Shown: positions 21,344-31,007 of the stretch, in pieces
Position numbering within the stretch: the stretch's first letter is position 1
How the letters are laid out: every line of letters starts with the position of its first letter
Assembly: GCA_910589155.1 (NCBI GenBank)
Contig: CAJURY010000013.1
Coordinates: 1-51,700 of the forward strand
DNA from: an uncultured Oscillospiraceae bacterium
GTDB lineage: Bacteria > Bacillota > Clostridia > Oscillospirales > Oscillospiraceae
Length of the DNA: 51,700 nucleotides
Direction: 5' to 3'
Made by a program: the position numbers and the translations under genes
The notes under the pieces: model-generated
The model's database searches: none
Told to the model about the DNA's origin: nothing
What the model saw: only the letters and a program-made list of their open reading frames with translations

Positions 21344-22714
21344 ATGGCAAAAAAAGAGAAATCCACCTCGCAAAGCCAGGAAGCGATCTATGACGCCCGT
21401 ACATTAGGGACGCCAAAAATGCTTGTCCTTGGCATTCAGCACATGTTCGCCATGTTCGGCGCAACGGTGCTGGTTCCCGCCATCACCGGTCTGAACGTCT
21501 CCACCACACTGTTCTTTGCCGGTCTTGGCACCCTTTTGTTCCACCTCATCACCGGACGGAAGGTTCCCGCGTTTCTTGGATCCTCCTTCGCATTTCTCGG
21601 CGCATACGGTCTTTTGACCGCCGGCGGTTCCCCCATTCCCCTCACCTACTCCAGCTTCGGCGTGGCCTGTGCGGGTCTTGTATACCTTGTGCTGGCGCTG
21701 CTATTCAAACTTTTTGGCGCGAAAAAGGTCATGCGCTTCTTCCCGCCCATCGTTACAGGTCCTGTGATTATCGCCATTGGCCTGACCCTTTCCGGCACCG
21801 CCATCGGCTCTTGCAGCGCCAACTGGCTGGTGGCTGTCGTCGCCATTCTGGTGGTAATCGTCTGCAATATCTGGGGCAAAGGCATGGTGAAAATCATCCC
21901 CATTTTGCTGGGCGTTGTGGCTTCTTATGTCGTGGCCATGATTGTTGACCCCGCCGCCAGAGACAATCTGGTACAGCAGGTGAGCCAAGCCAAGTGGATC
22001 GGCCTGCCCGTTATCTGGAACGAAACCGCCCTGTCTATCTTCGGCAAGGATTTCGACGGCGGTATGCTCCTCACAGCCATTATCACCATCATGCCCATTT
22101 CCCTTGCCACCATGGTCGAGCACATTGGCGACGTATGCGCTATTTCCTCCACCGTGGGCAGGAACTACGTGGAAAACCCCGGCCTGCACCGCACCCTTTT
22201 GGGCGACGGCATTGCCACCACCATCGCCGCTTTATTTGGCGCTCCTGCCAACACCACCTATGGCGAAAACACCGGCGTTTTGGCGCTGAGCAAGGTGTAC
22301 GATCCCAAGGTGATCCGTCTGGCCGCCGTCTTCGCCATGGTTTTGTCCTTCTGCCCCAAGTTCGCCGCGATTATCGTGGCTATGCCCGTCGCCACTATGG
22401 GCGGCGTCAGCCTTGTGCTGTACGGTATGATTTCCGCTGTCGGCGTGCGCAATGTGGTGGAAAATCAGGTTGACTTCACCAAAAGCCGTAATGTGCTCAT
22501 TGCCGCACTGATTTTGGTGCTGGCCATCGGCATCAAGTATGGCACCGGCGCAGTGGCCGGTTTGTCCTTCCAGATCGGCTCCATTACCATTACCCTGTCC
22601 GGCCTGGCCATCGCCGCCATTGTGGGTATCGTCATGAACGCCATCCTGCCCGGCAAGGATTATGAGTTTGGCAAGGATCAGCAGGGCGACGCCTCTGTAA
22701 ATTTTAAGGTCTAA
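21344..22714 (+). CDS. uraA: Uracil/xanthine permease (NCS2 family)
   Basis: 456 residues, about 14 hydrophobic segments. NCS2 nucleobase:proton symporter: LGIQHMFAMFGATVLVP at the start, FLGSSFAFLG, GPVIIAIGLTLSGTAI, LATMVEHIGDVCAISSTVGRN with the conserved Glu, and GAPANTTYGENTGVLALSKVYDP. The EHIGD and NTTYGENTG pattern suits the uracil branch, but uracil versus xanthine should be left open. The start is ATG 21344, behind AAAGGA. A longer in-frame start at 21158 also follows a GGAGG, but would add 62 non-family residues encoded by the structured leader. Confidence 0.93.
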   Translation: MAKKEKSTSQSQEAIYDARTLGTPKMLVLGIQHMFAMFGATVLVPAITGLNVSTTLFFAGLGTLLFHLITGRKVPAFLGSSFAFLGAYGLLTAGGSPIPLTYSSFGVACAGLVYLVLALLFKLFGAKKVMRFFPPIVTGPVIIAIGLTLSGTAIGSCSANWLVAVVAILVVIVCNIWGKGMVKIIPILLGVVASYVVAMIVDPAARDNLVQQVSQAKWIGLPVIWNETALSIFGKDFDGGMLLTAIITIMPISLATMVEHIGDVCAISSTVGRNYVENPGLHRTLLGDGIATTIAALFGAPANTTYGENTGVLALSKVYDPKVIRLAAVFAMVLSFCPKFAAIIVAMPVATMGGVSLVLYGMISAVGVRNVVENQVDFTKSRNVLIAALILVLAIGIKYGTGAVAGLSFQIGSITITLSGLAIAAIVGIVMNAILPGKDYEFGKDQQGDASVNFKV

Positions 22715-22721
22715 TTTCGTA

Positions 22722-22766
22722 AAAACGCTGCCTCTCACGGCAAAGCACCGTTTGAGGCAGCGTTTT
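22722..22766 (+). terminator. Terminator of uraA
   Basis: 13-bp stem AAAACGCTGCCTC / GAGGCAGCGTTTT, then TTG, with a 19-nt loop. Confidence 0.9.
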
Positions 22767-22801
22767 TTGTTAGCGCTTGATTCATAACTGGATGCAGATT
22801 C

Positions 22802-23527
22802 TTATATCAGAAGCTTATCCAGCGCCATTTTTACAGAAGCGTCCCAAAAATCCCAGGTGTGATTTCCCGGCCAGTGGAGAAATTCCAACGCCGCGCCCTT
22901 TTCTTCCAACGCTTTTGCAAAATTGCAATTTTCCTCATAAAGTCTGTCCTGCTCCCCACAGGTCATGAAAAATCGGGGTAAATCGGCGGCCTTCTGCTTT
23001 TCCAGCAATTTCATCAGCCTGGCGCTTTCCGGCGGTACAGCTGGAAAGCCAAAAATTGCCTGAAATTCCGGGCTTTTACTCGCCGCCCGTTTTTCTATCT
23101 CCGTTACAGCGGAAAAGGCGGCGCAGCCGACATACTGCCGGGGCGCTGTGAGGGCGCATTTCAAAGCGCCGTAGCCGCCCATAGAGAGTCCCATGACAAA
23201 ATTTTGCTCCCGTTTTTGGGAAAGCCCGAACAGCCGGGCGCAAATTTGGGGCAGTTCTTTTTGCACATAGGTGAAATATCCTACTCCCAAGGCCATATCC
23301 GTATAGAAGCTGCGTTGCACCTCCGGCATGATAACCGCCGCGCCGTACTCATTGGCATACCGCTCCACAGCGGTAAACCGGGACCAGCAGGAGCAGTTAT
23401 CCGACAGCCCATGAAGCAGATATACAACCTTTGCAGCCTTTAATTCGCCAACGTCCGGCAAAATTGCCGTTATACTGGTTGTCATTTGTAAAGAATCCGA
23501 CCAAATATCACATCGCAAATACGCCAT
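22802..23527 (-). CDS. Esterase of the FrmB / esterase D family
   Basis: 241 residues, cytoplasmic alpha/beta hydrolase. VVYLLHGLSDNCSCW (oxyanion region), nucleophile elbow MGLSMGGYGALK with catalytic Ser, FFMTCGEQDRLYEEN (acid) and WPGNHTWDFWD (His). The fold is that of S-formylglutathione hydrolase and acetyl-xylan or feruloyl esterases; no signal peptide, substrate unknown. AGGAGG precedes the ATG. The start is only 37 bp from the divergent DUF89 gene. Confidence 0.9.
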   Translation of the reverse strand: MAYLRCDIWSDSLQMTTSITAILPDVGELKAAKVVYLLHGLSDNCSCWSRFTAVERYANEYGAAVIMPEVQRSFYTDMALGVGYFTYVQKELPQICARLFGLSQKREQNFVMGLSMGGYGALKCALTAPRQYVGCAAFSAVTEIEKRAASKSPEFQAIFGFPAVPPESARLMKLLEKQKAADLPRFFMTCGEQDRLYEENCNFAKALEEKGAALEFLHWPGNHTWDFWDASVKMALDKLLI

Positions 23528-23564
23528 TTTTACCTCCTATTTTGTTTTAGAAAGGATTTTTGTT

Positions 23565-24446
23565 ATGGAAATGAATCTTACCTGCCTTGCCTGTATGCTT
23601 CGGAAAAATCTGCTGGAAGCAGAAAAGCACGGGGATGAAAAAAGCCAGATGGCCTTTGCCAGAGGGCTTTTGCAGGCGGTTCTGGACGCGCCGGAAGGCG
23701 TTTCCACGCCTTGCCTCAGCCCGGTGATTGCCGATTTGTTTCACAAGCATCTGGGGGTTGACCCGGATCGCTTTCAGGCGGAAAAGGCTTTTTCCAACCA
23801 GTTTGCGCTGGAGCGACTGCCGTCTGTAAATGCAAAGATTCAACAGGCAGCCGATCCAGTGCTTGCCGCTTTGCAGTACGCCATTTTGGGCAATTACATT
23901 GACTTTTCCGCCCTTTGGGGCAAAGTGGATTTTCAGGAATTGAACAACCGTTTGGCAGAAGCGGATAAAATCGCCGTTGATCCGAGGGAATACAAAAATT
24001 TCTGCCAGGAATTGGCTGAAAGCAAAACTTTGCTGTACCTTACGGACAACGCCGGAGAAATCGTCTTTGATGGGCTTCTGGCCGAAGCCATCCAAGCCCG
24101 TTACCCACAGCTCGGCATCACCTTCTGCGTCCGGGGCGGTCCCGCGCTTAACGACGCAACCCGGCAGGACGCGGAAGAAGTCGGCGTCTCCGACCGCTTC
24201 GCTCTGATTGACAGCGGGTGCCGCGCTTCCGGCACGCCGCCTCAGATGATTGGTGCGGAACTGCGCGCCGCCTTGAAAAACAGCGACGTAATTCTTTCCA
24301 AAGGGCAGGGCAACGTAGAAACGCTGAACGGCTGTGGCTATAATATTTATTACGCCTTCCTTGCCAAGTGCCAGCGGTTCACCGACCGCTTTCATGTGCC
24401 GCCCCTTACCGTTATGTTCTGCAACGAGCGCCGCTTCCCGGATTAA
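23565..24446 (+). CDS. DUF89 / ARMT1-like metal-dependent phosphatase
   Basis: 293 residues. Begins MEMNLTCLACMLRKNL (C-x2-C typical of bacterial DUF89), then the core motifs TDNAGEIVFDGLL, VRGGPALNDATRQD and ILSKGQGNVETL, which hold the metal-binding Asp, Asn and Asp. The family hydrolyses damaged phosphometabolites such as sugar phosphates and phosphopantetheine derivatives. AAAGGA precedes the ATG. It ends tail to tail with the RlmI-like gene: the two stop codons share TTAA at 24443-24446. Confidence 0.92.
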   Translation: MEMNLTCLACMLRKNLLEAEKHGDEKSQMAFARGLLQAVLDAPEGVSTPCLSPVIADLFHKHLGVDPDRFQAEKAFSNQFALERLPSVNAKIQQAADPVLAALQYAILGNYIDFSALWGKVDFQELNNRLAEADKIAVDPREYKNFCQELAESKTLLYLTDNAGEIVFDGLLAEAIQARYPQLGITFCVRGGPALNDATRQDAEEVGVSDRFALIDSGCRASGTPPQMIGAELRAALKNSDVILSKGQGNVETLNGCGYNIYYAFLAKCQRFTDRFHVPPLTVMFCNERRFPD

Positions 24447-25618
24447 AAAATCTGCATTATATACCCTTTCAGATACCAGGACATTTCCGCGTTCAAGGTC
24501 GCGGCGTGATCCCGGCTCTGCATCATGGTTTCCAGCAGCCGCACCTGCCTGCCGGAATCTCCCGCCGCCTCCTGAAGCATCCTGATAAACAGCTCCGGGG
24601 TCATAAACTGGCTGCAAGACCAGCTTGCGAGAAAACCCTCCGGCTCCGCCAGCCCCATACACCGGCGATTCAATTCCTTATACCCCCGGTAGGCTGCGTC
24701 CAGCGCCTTTTTGCTTTTGGCGAAAGCAGGCGGGTCGCAGATTACCAGGCCAAATCGACGGCTTTCCTCGCTGTACCGCTTTACAAGGTCAAACACATTT
24801 TCGCATCGGGTCTGAATCTGCGCCGCAACACCGTTGCGCCGGGCGTTTTCCATAAGCATATCCAGCGCGTCCTGGGAAACATCCACTGCCTCCACCCGCT
24901 TTGCGCCATACAGCGCGGCATGGATGGAAAAGCCGCCGGTGTGGCAGCACAGGTCAAGCACCGTTTTCTCTCTGGCATAAGGGCGAATCCGGCGGCGGTT
25001 CTCCTGCTGATCCAGAAAATGCCCGGTCTTTTGCCCACGGGCTATGTCCACCAGCATTTTTGCGTCGCATTCCACGATTTCCACCAGCTCCGGCACGCTT
25101 CCGTACACGCACCCGGTGATTTGGATTAAGCCCTCTTTTTCCCGAACGGGTACGTCGTCCCGCTCATAAATGCCCACAGGATGCATAAGCGCCGCCAAAA
25201 GCTCCACAAGGGTTTCCTTCCAGCGCTCCATGCCAAGGCACACAATCTGGAAGGACAGATAATCTCCAAATTTATCCACCGTGAGACCGGGCAAGCCGTC
25301 TCCGTCTCCAAATACCACCCGGCAGGCATTGGAAAACCCCAAGGTCTGCCGGATTTTCCATGCCCGCTCCAGCCGCCCGGCAAAAAACGCCCGGTCGATT
25401 TCTTCTTTCTCCCTTGTCAGCACCCGCACCACAATTCTGGACTGGCTGTTAAAAAAGCCCCGCGCCACAAAATGGCCGTCGTGGTCGGTGACGTCCACAA
25501 CACCGCCGTCTATGCAGTCCTCGTCCACCCAAGCGATTTCATTGTCGAACACCCAAGGCTTTCCGGCACGGAGTTCTCTCTCCTCTCCCCGGCGCAGTCT
25601 TACTTCTCCAAGCTCCAT
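24443..25618 (-). CDS. RlmI-like 23S rRNA (cytosine-C5)-methyltransferase
   Basis: 391 residues. N-terminal PUA domain (ELRAGKPWVFDNEI), then the RlmI/RlmKL-type methyltransferase: GHFLDQQENRR, VLDLCCHTGGFSIHAAL (motif I), VEAVDVSQDALDM, LVICDPPAFAKSK (motif IV) and SWSCSQFM. The E. coli enzyme makes m5C1962. The usual SCSHH is SCSQF here and the usual CFCYTG is LCCHTG, so base specificity should be treated as open. No gap to the radical SAM gene upstream (stop 25619), indicating one operon. Confidence 0.88.
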   Translation of the reverse strand: MELGEVRLRRGEERELRAGKPWVFDNEIAWVDEDCIDGGVVDVTDHDGHFVARGFFNSQSRIVVRVLTREKEEIDRAFFAGRLERAWKIRQTLGFSNACRVVFGDGDGLPGLTVDKFGDYLSFQIVCLGMERWKETLVELLAALMHPVGIYERDDVPVREKEGLIQITGCVYGSVPELVEIVECDAKMLVDIARGQKTGHFLDQQENRRRIRPYAREKTVLDLCCHTGGFSIHAALYGAKRVEAVDVSQDALDMLMENARRNGVAAQIQTRCENVFDLVKRYSEESRRFGLVICDPPAFAKSKKALDAAYRGYKELNRRCMGLAEPEGFLASWSCSQFMTPELFIRMLQEAAGDSGRQVRLLETMMQSRDHAATLNAEMSWYLKGYIMQIF

Positions 25619-26515
25619 TTAACTTTCCTCCTCAGGGGGCGCCCAGTCCGAAAAATCCGGCACGCAATCCGTTCCCGCTGCCGCCGCTTCCTGGGTAAAG
25701 CCCTGTAAATCGTTTAAATACATCCAACTGAGCGCCGCCTCATACTCCTCGCCCGTTACCATGCGGTCAAAAGGCGGCAAATTCCGCACCCTGTCTGTAG
25801 GCGTATACTGGCGCATCAGCGACACCAGAACCTCCCCCGGCGCAAATGTCTCGCCAATCCAGTCCAGAACCCGCAGAGAGTTTTCCACCTGCCCCGGCAA
25901 AATCAAATGGCGAATGAGCACGCCCTTTTTTAAAAGTCCGTTTTCCACCACCGGCGCGCCAACCTGCCGCGCCATTTCCTGGATCGCGGCGGTGGCTGCC
26001 GGGAAATAATCCCTCGCCCCGGAAAGTCGCGCCGCCAAATCAGCGTCCGCATATTTGAGGTCGGGCAGATACACATCCACCAGCCCTTCCAGCTTTTGCA
26101 GAGTTTGCACCGACTCGTAGCCGCCGCAGTTATAGCACACGGGAACCGGCAGCTTAGGCTGCAAAGCGGGCAGAATTTCCGGCAAAAAATGGGTAGCGGT
26201 AACGAGGTCGATATTTTCCGCGCCCTGGGCAATTAGGTTTTCAAAAATTTGTCGAAGCTGGGCTGGCGCAACGCAATGCCCCTGCCCATCGTGGCTGATG
26301 GTTTCATTCTGACAAAAAATACAGCCCAGGGTGCAGCCGGCAAAGAATACCGCGCCGCTGCCGCCAGTTCCAGAAATCACAGGCTCTTCCCAGTGGTGGA
26401 GCATGGCCTTGGCCACACGGAGCCTACCTTGCTTGCAGTAGCCCCGCTCACCCGCTTCCCGGTTTACGCCACATTGCCGGGGGCACAGGCGGCAGCTTTT
26501 TTCATACAAAGGCAT
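25619..26515 (-). CDS. Radical SAM protein of the PflA-like group
   Basis: 298 residues. N-terminal Cys-rich part (SCRLCPRQCGVNREAGERGYC) and the radical SAM cluster motif C-x3-C-x2-C in FAGCTLGCIFCQN, with GTGGSGAVFF before it. Related to pyruvate formate-lyase activating enzymes and to the AmmeMemoRadiSam group; the substrate protein is unknown. I choose ATG 26515 because AGGGAG lies just upstream and because the -10 box (26541-26546) sits between it and the longer in-frame starts. First gene of a two-gene operon with the RlmI-like gene. Confidence 0.88.
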   Translation of the reverse strand: MPLYEKSCRLCPRQCGVNREAGERGYCKQGRLRVAKAMLHHWEEPVISGTGGSGAVFFAGCTLGCIFCQNETISHDGQGHCVAPAQLRQIFENLIAQGAENIDLVTATHFLPEILPALQPKLPVPVCYNCGGYESVQTLQKLEGLVDVYLPDLKYADADLAARLSGARDYFPAATAAIQEMARQVGAPVVENGLLKKGVLIRHLILPGQVENSLRVLDWIGETFAPGEVLVSLMRQYTPTDRVRNLPPFDRMVTGEEYEAALSWMYLNDLQGFTQEAAAAGTDCVPDFSDWAPPEEES

Positions 26516-26540
26516 TCCCTCCCTGCGTAGTTTCATCAAA

Positions 26541-26569
26541 ATTATACCATGCCCCCGCCTGTTTCTCAA
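26541..26569 (-). promoter_or_regulatory. Promoter of the radical SAM-rlmI operon
   Basis: Minus strand -35 TTGAGA (26564-26569), 17-bp spacer, perfect -10 TATAAT (26541-26546). It rules out start codons upstream of 26515. Confidence 0.8.
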
Positions 26570-26595
26570 TCCTTTTTTCAGTACGGTTATTCTCG

Positions 26596-26624
26596 TTGCA
26601 TTTGGCCGCTTTTTGTGCTATAAT
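26596..26624 (+). promoter_or_regulatory. Promoter of the DUF2207-like gene
   Basis: -35 TTGCAT (26596-26601), 17-bp spacer, extended -10 TGC-TATAAT (26619-26624). Divergent from the promoter at 26541-26569, with only 26 bp between the two -35 boxes. Confidence 0.85.
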
Positions 26625-26654
26625 GGTGTAAATCAGAGAAAGGATGTGGTTTTC

Positions 26655-28379
26655 ATGAAGAGAATCGGTGCAATTTTCCTTATTTTTCTATGCTGCACCC
26701 TTCTCGCCCTGCCCGTCTTCGCAGAAAGCAGCGCATCCAGCGTGGAAAGCGCCGCAACCATTACCTCTCAGGGCAACTGCCAAATGACATTGAAATTCCA
26801 CCTTTCCCTAGAAGAATCCACCTCTCAATTGGTGTTTCCCCTGGGGGACAATGTAAAGCAGCTTACGGTAAACGGCGCGAAAACCCGGCTGCGTAAAATA
26901 GACGGCGTTCCTTCCGCCGTGCTGTCCAGCGACGGCGGTTTTTCCGGCGAAATGGACTTTCTTTTTACCTATACCATAACCGGCTGCGTTAGTCCCAAGA
27001 CGGACTGGCAGCTTCGGTTGCCTATTTTATCCGGGCTGGCTTATCCCATTTCCGACTTGCAGTTTACCATTACCATGCCCGGCACGTTTACCCAGACCCC
27101 GCTGTTTACCAGCGGCTATTACGGCGCGGACATTGACAATTACATGACGGTCTCCATCACCGACGGCGTGATCACCGGCAAGGTAACTACCACCCTGAAA
27201 GATCACGAGACCCTATCCATGACCCTGGACACCGACCCCGCCATGTTCCCCCGGAACCATACCGCCGGCGTGACGCTCACCATAGACAAAATTGGGATTT
27301 TGGCGTGTTTGGCAGGCGCTGTACTGTACTGGATTTTATTTTTGCGGTGGCTTCCGCCCCGGATTATCGCCCAGCCTCAACCCCCTGCCGGCTACACCGC
27401 CGGCGAGCTTTCCAGCCGCCTCACCGGGCGCAAAACGGAGCTTTCCCTGATTATCCTCACCTGGGCACAGCTTGGCTACCTCACCATTCATATTTCCCAT
27501 GACCGCGCCGTGACGCTGCACAAGCTAATGGACATGGGCAACGAACGTAGCGCCTTTGAGCAAAAGACTTTTCAGGCGCTTTTCGGCAAGGGGCAGGTGG
27601 TCGCCGCTACCTCCGGGCGCTTTGGCAGCCTGAACCGGCAGGTAGCCGAAAGCACCGCCGGGCTTTCCGGCCAGTTCACGCCAAAATCCGGCAATCCCAT
27701 ATGGATGCGTTTTATCTGTCTGCTGGCGGGGTTGTTTGCAGGCGTCGCCATTGGAGACTGTCTGGCCGCTCCCGGCGCCAGCCGCTACATCCTACTGGCG
27801 TTATTGGGGCTTGCGGGGCTTGGGTGCTGCTACTTGCTGCAAAAAAGCATCTACAGTTTTATAAAGCCTTTCCGCTTCCTTTTGCCCCTCAGCGCGGCGG
27901 CAACGGCTTTCCTTTTGGGGCTTGGCGTTTTCTCCGGGTGCCTGCTCTATAGCCTGGGCGCAATTTTGGCGCAGTTCCTCGCCGGCATCGGCACGATGTT
28001 CGGCGGACAGCGCAGCGCGGCCGGAAAGCAGACGGTACAGCAGGCGCTGGGACTTCGGCGCTACTGCAAAACCGTTGACCGCAAGCAGCTTCACCGCATT
28101 ACCCGGCAAAATCCCGATTACTATTACGACGTGGCGCCCTACGCCTTAGCGCTGGGCGTTGACCGGCAATTCGCCTCTCGTTTTGAGACCATGCACCTTC
28201 CCCCCTGTGGCTGGCTGGTCAGCGATTTCCCTCAGAAAACCGTCCCCGCCCAGTGGTATCCTCTTTTGCGGGAGGTTGTGAGAACCATGCAGGGCAGACA
28301 GCCGTCGCGTCTGCCAAGTGATCCGCATTCTTCCAAAAAAGACTCTCCTTCTCGCATTTACGCCGGAAGCCGACGGTAA
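26655..28379 (+). CDS. DUF2207-like membrane protein
   Basis: 574 residues. Signal peptide (about 1-22), an extracytoplasmic beta-rich domain of about 200 residues, a membrane helix (about 217-235, LACLAGAVLYWILFLRWLPP), then a cytoplasmic winged-helix-like part (YTAGELSSRLTGRKTELSLIILTWAQLGYLTI), two or three further helices (about 350-445) and a soluble tail. This order matches DUF2207 proteins, whose role is unknown. AAAGGA lies about 10 bases before the ATG at 26655. The tail is Ser/Arg-rich. Confidence 0.75.
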   Translation: MKRIGAIFLIFLCCTLLALPVFAESSASSVESAATITSQGNCQMTLKFHLSLEESTSQLVFPLGDNVKQLTVNGAKTRLRKIDGVPSAVLSSDGGFSGEMDFLFTYTITGCVSPKTDWQLRLPILSGLAYPISDLQFTITMPGTFTQTPLFTSGYYGADIDNYMTVSITDGVITGKVTTTLKDHETLSMTLDTDPAMFPRNHTAGVTLTIDKIGILACLAGAVLYWILFLRWLPPRIIAQPQPPAGYTAGELSSRLTGRKTELSLIILTWAQLGYLTIHISHDRAVTLHKLMDMGNERSAFEQKTFQALFGKGQVVAATSGRFGSLNRQVAESTAGLSGQFTPKSGNPIWMRFICLLAGLFAGVAIGDCLAAPGASRYILLALLGLAGLGCCYLLQKSIYSFIKPFRFLLPLSAAATAFLLGLGVFSGCLLYSLGAILAQFLAGIGTMFGGQRSAAGKQTVQQALGLRRYCKTVDRKQLHRITRQNPDYYYDVAPYALALGVDRQFASRFETMHLPPCGWLVSDFPQKTVPAQWYPLLREVVRTMQGRQPSRLPSDPHSSKKDSPSRIYAGSRR

Positions 28380-28574
28380 TATCTTTCCTTTTTCCCGCAG
28401 GCAGTTTCCTGTATTGGAAGCTGTCTGCGTCATTTTGCACTTTTTTACAGAAATTGTTTTGTATACTTTTCATAATCTTTTGAAAACCCCTCGATTTTTT
28501 AAGAAAATAGTGGTATCATTAGCATATTCTGAATCCGCCCTACGCGGACTGAAATGAGATTGAGAGGATCTATC

Positions 28575-31001
28575 ATGGCAAAACGAAATGGAATCAGGCT
28601 CACCGCCGCCGCGCTCTTATTCGCTTCCGCACTGCAATTGCCTGCCATGGCAACGCAACTCCCCATAGATAACGAAACTGCGCCCACTGTAGCATCGCCG
28701 GCAGACCCCCTGCCCCTTCCCACGGAAGCGGAAACAACGCCGGAAGAAACGCCCCCCGCAGAAACAGAGCCAGAAATCACGGAACCGGAAGTGACGGAGC
28801 CGGAGGTCACAGAACCGGAAGAAACCGAAGCAGAAGCAACAGAGCCGGAACCTACTGAGCCGAAGCCTGATCCGCTGGAGGGCTACGTTTTCCCGGATCG
28901 CTGGTCGAAAGACGCCTTGATTTTTGCAGTTCAGTATGGCATTATGGTGGGCGACACCCATAAAAACCTGAAGCCCACCGACAGCGCCACCCGCGCGGAA
29001 GTTACCGCCATGATTTTGCGGGTGATGGGCGCGCAGGAAAGCTACGATATATCCAATTTCACCGACGTTCCTACAGACGCTTGGTATCACGATTCCATGG
29101 AAACCGCCGTGGCGCTGGGTATTATCAAGGGCACTACCACAACGACCCTTTCTCCCACCCGGGAAATCACCAGGCAGGAAGCCTTTGTTTTGTTGTGCCG
29201 CGCTTTTGGGCTTCAGCCGGAAAACGTCAACGCCTACCGGGACTTTGCAGACAGCTCCACCATTGAAAGCTACGCCCGAAACGCGATCAGCGCTTTGCGG
29301 GAGCACGGATACCTGGCCGGCTACACAGACGGCACCGTTCGCCCCTTCAGCAAGATCTCCCGTGAGGAAATCGCCGCCATGTTTTACCGGCTGTTTGATG
29401 ATATTTGCGACGATCCCGAAAGCATTCCTGCCTCCGGGGACGTGCTGTACCGAGGAACCCAGGCGCTTCCCGCCGGTCTTGCGCACGATGGAAACCTGTA
29501 TCTTGCCTGCGGCTTTTCCGGGGCGCAGACTATGGATACCCTTTCCGTATCCGGCGACCTCACCCTTTGCTGCTCTCTGAATGCCGAAATCACCCTTGCC
29601 GGCTGCGCCGCAGAGTCGTTAAATCTCGTCACCCCCATCACCGTTCAGGCGGACGGACAGTGGGACAGTATAAAGGTCGCCTCCGGTGCGGCAATTACCG
29701 CCGACGCACAAAAGCTCGCTTTCTATGGAAACGGGACGGCAACCGGTACATACGACAGCGTTCTCGTCTGGTACGGTCCGAAGGTAACGCTGAACGGCGA
29801 CATGGACACGCTGATTTTAAAGACAGTGGCGGAAAAAACCAGATTAACCGTCAACGGCAGCGTCCGCTTTGTAGAACTTTGCGCGGTTGGCGCCTTGTTA
29901 GGCGGCAGCGGCCATGCCCAGGAAATTCTCAATCACGAGCCGGGCAGCGTCATCCTTCTGCCTCATGATTCCGTTTCACTGGTGGAGGACAAAGGCGTAA
30001 CTGGTACCCATGTCAGCGTAGCCGGCAGCGCCGAGGTCAACCCCGGCAATCCCAACGGTAGCTTTACCGCCACTTTTACCAATGTGGACACCGGCTACGG
30101 TATGGAAAACGGCAAGCGGCTTTGCATCTTGAAATGGTATGTAGACGATACGGTGGTGAAAACCATTTCCGATTTCGAGCTTTCTGAAGGCTGCACTGCC
30201 CAATTGCAATACACATTCCCCATGAAAGGCAACTACAACTATAATATCAACATACGAGCCGAGCTAACCGGCAGAAACAGTACAGTTGCCGGGCAGAAAA
30301 CCGTGGTAGCCGCCGTGTACACCTGGAGCTACGATCACGCGCTGGAAGTGGTTCAGCCCTATCACGTGGAAGCTACCGTTACCAAACAGACCGGCATCTA
30401 CAGAAACCAGAATCTCACCGGCTATATCCGTACCCTGCCTGTGGGCACCAAAATGATCCACAGCTACAACCCTCTCACCGGCGCGGGGCTGGTGCAGCTT
30501 TCCGACGGTACCATCGGCTGGGTCAGCACCTCCAATTACTCCATTTCCAACGCTTATCCCATCCAGCGCTACGCTTACAACCTGGGCGCTTTGGAAGGGT
30601 TCGTCAACAAAAAGGGATACAAAAGCTCCACCAACTATCTGATTTTCGTCAGCAAAAAGACGCAGATGGTAGCCGTATTCCAAAAGAAAAACGGCGTTTG
30701 GATTACAGACAGAACCGGCTTCTGCGCCACGGGCACCAACTATACGCCCACCCGCTCCGGGGTTCATAAGCTGATTTACAAAACTGATTCTTGGGATTTC
30801 CCCCCGGATCGGGTATATCAGGTATCCGGTTTCGTGGGTGGGCAGGCTTTCCATACCAGACTGTACAATGTAAAGACCGGCATTCCCCCAGTGCCGGATC
30901 TGGGCTATCCGCAGTCTCACGGCTGCGTGCGGCTCATGGACGATCTTGCCAAATACATTCATGATTCTATCCCCATGAACACAACTGTCGTTGTATATTG
31001 A
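28575..31001 (+). CDS. SLH-domain L,D-transpeptidase (YkuD) surface protein
   Basis: 808 residues. Signal peptide (about 1-26), a Glu/Pro/Thr linker with EPEVTEPEVT repeats (about 40-98), three SLH motifs (about 100-290: ALIFAVQYGIMVG, AWYHDSMETAVALGIIKG, ISREEIAAMFYRLF), a region of short beta strands like a beta-helix (about 300-480), an Ig-like part, an SH3b-like segment (TGIYRNQNLTGYIRTLPVGTK), and a C-terminal YkuD domain with AFHTRL and SHGCVRL (catalytic Cys about 784). YkuD enzymes make 3-3 peptidoglycan cross-links or attach proteins to wall peptides. SLH should hold it to pyruvylated wall polymer. AGAGGA precedes the ATG. Confidence 0.88.
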   Translation: MAKRNGIRLTAAALLFASALQLPAMATQLPIDNETAPTVASPADPLPLPTEAETTPEETPPAETEPEITEPEVTEPEVTEPEETEAEATEPEPTEPKPDPLEGYVFPDRWSKDALIFAVQYGIMVGDTHKNLKPTDSATRAEVTAMILRVMGAQESYDISNFTDVPTDAWYHDSMETAVALGIIKGTTTTTLSPTREITRQEAFVLLCRAFGLQPENVNAYRDFADSSTIESYARNAISALREHGYLAGYTDGTVRPFSKISREEIAAMFYRLFDDICDDPESIPASGDVLYRGTQALPAGLAHDGNLYLACGFSGAQTMDTLSVSGDLTLCCSLNAEITLAGCAAESLNLVTPITVQADGQWDSIKVASGAAITADAQKLAFYGNGTATGTYDSVLVWYGPKVTLNGDMDTLILKTVAEKTRLTVNGSVRFVELCAVGALLGGSGHAQEILNHEPGSVILLPHDSVSLVEDKGVTGTHVSVAGSAEVNPGNPNGSFTATFTNVDTGYGMENGKRLCILKWYVDDTVVKTISDFELSEGCTAQLQYTFPMKGNYNYNINIRAELTGRNSTVAGQKTVVAAVYTWSYDHALEVVQPYHVEATVTKQTGIYRNQNLTGYIRTLPVGTKMIHSYNPLTGAGLVQLSDGTIGWVSTSNYSISNAYPIQRYAYNLGALEGFVNKKGYKSSTNYLIFVSKKTQMVAVFQKKNGVWITDRTGFCATGTNYTPTRSGVHKLIYKTDSWDFPPDRVYQVSGFVGGQAFHTRLYNVKTGIPPVPDLGYPQSHGCVRLMDDLAKYIHDSIPMNTTVVVY

Positions 31002-31007
31002 TTTTCA

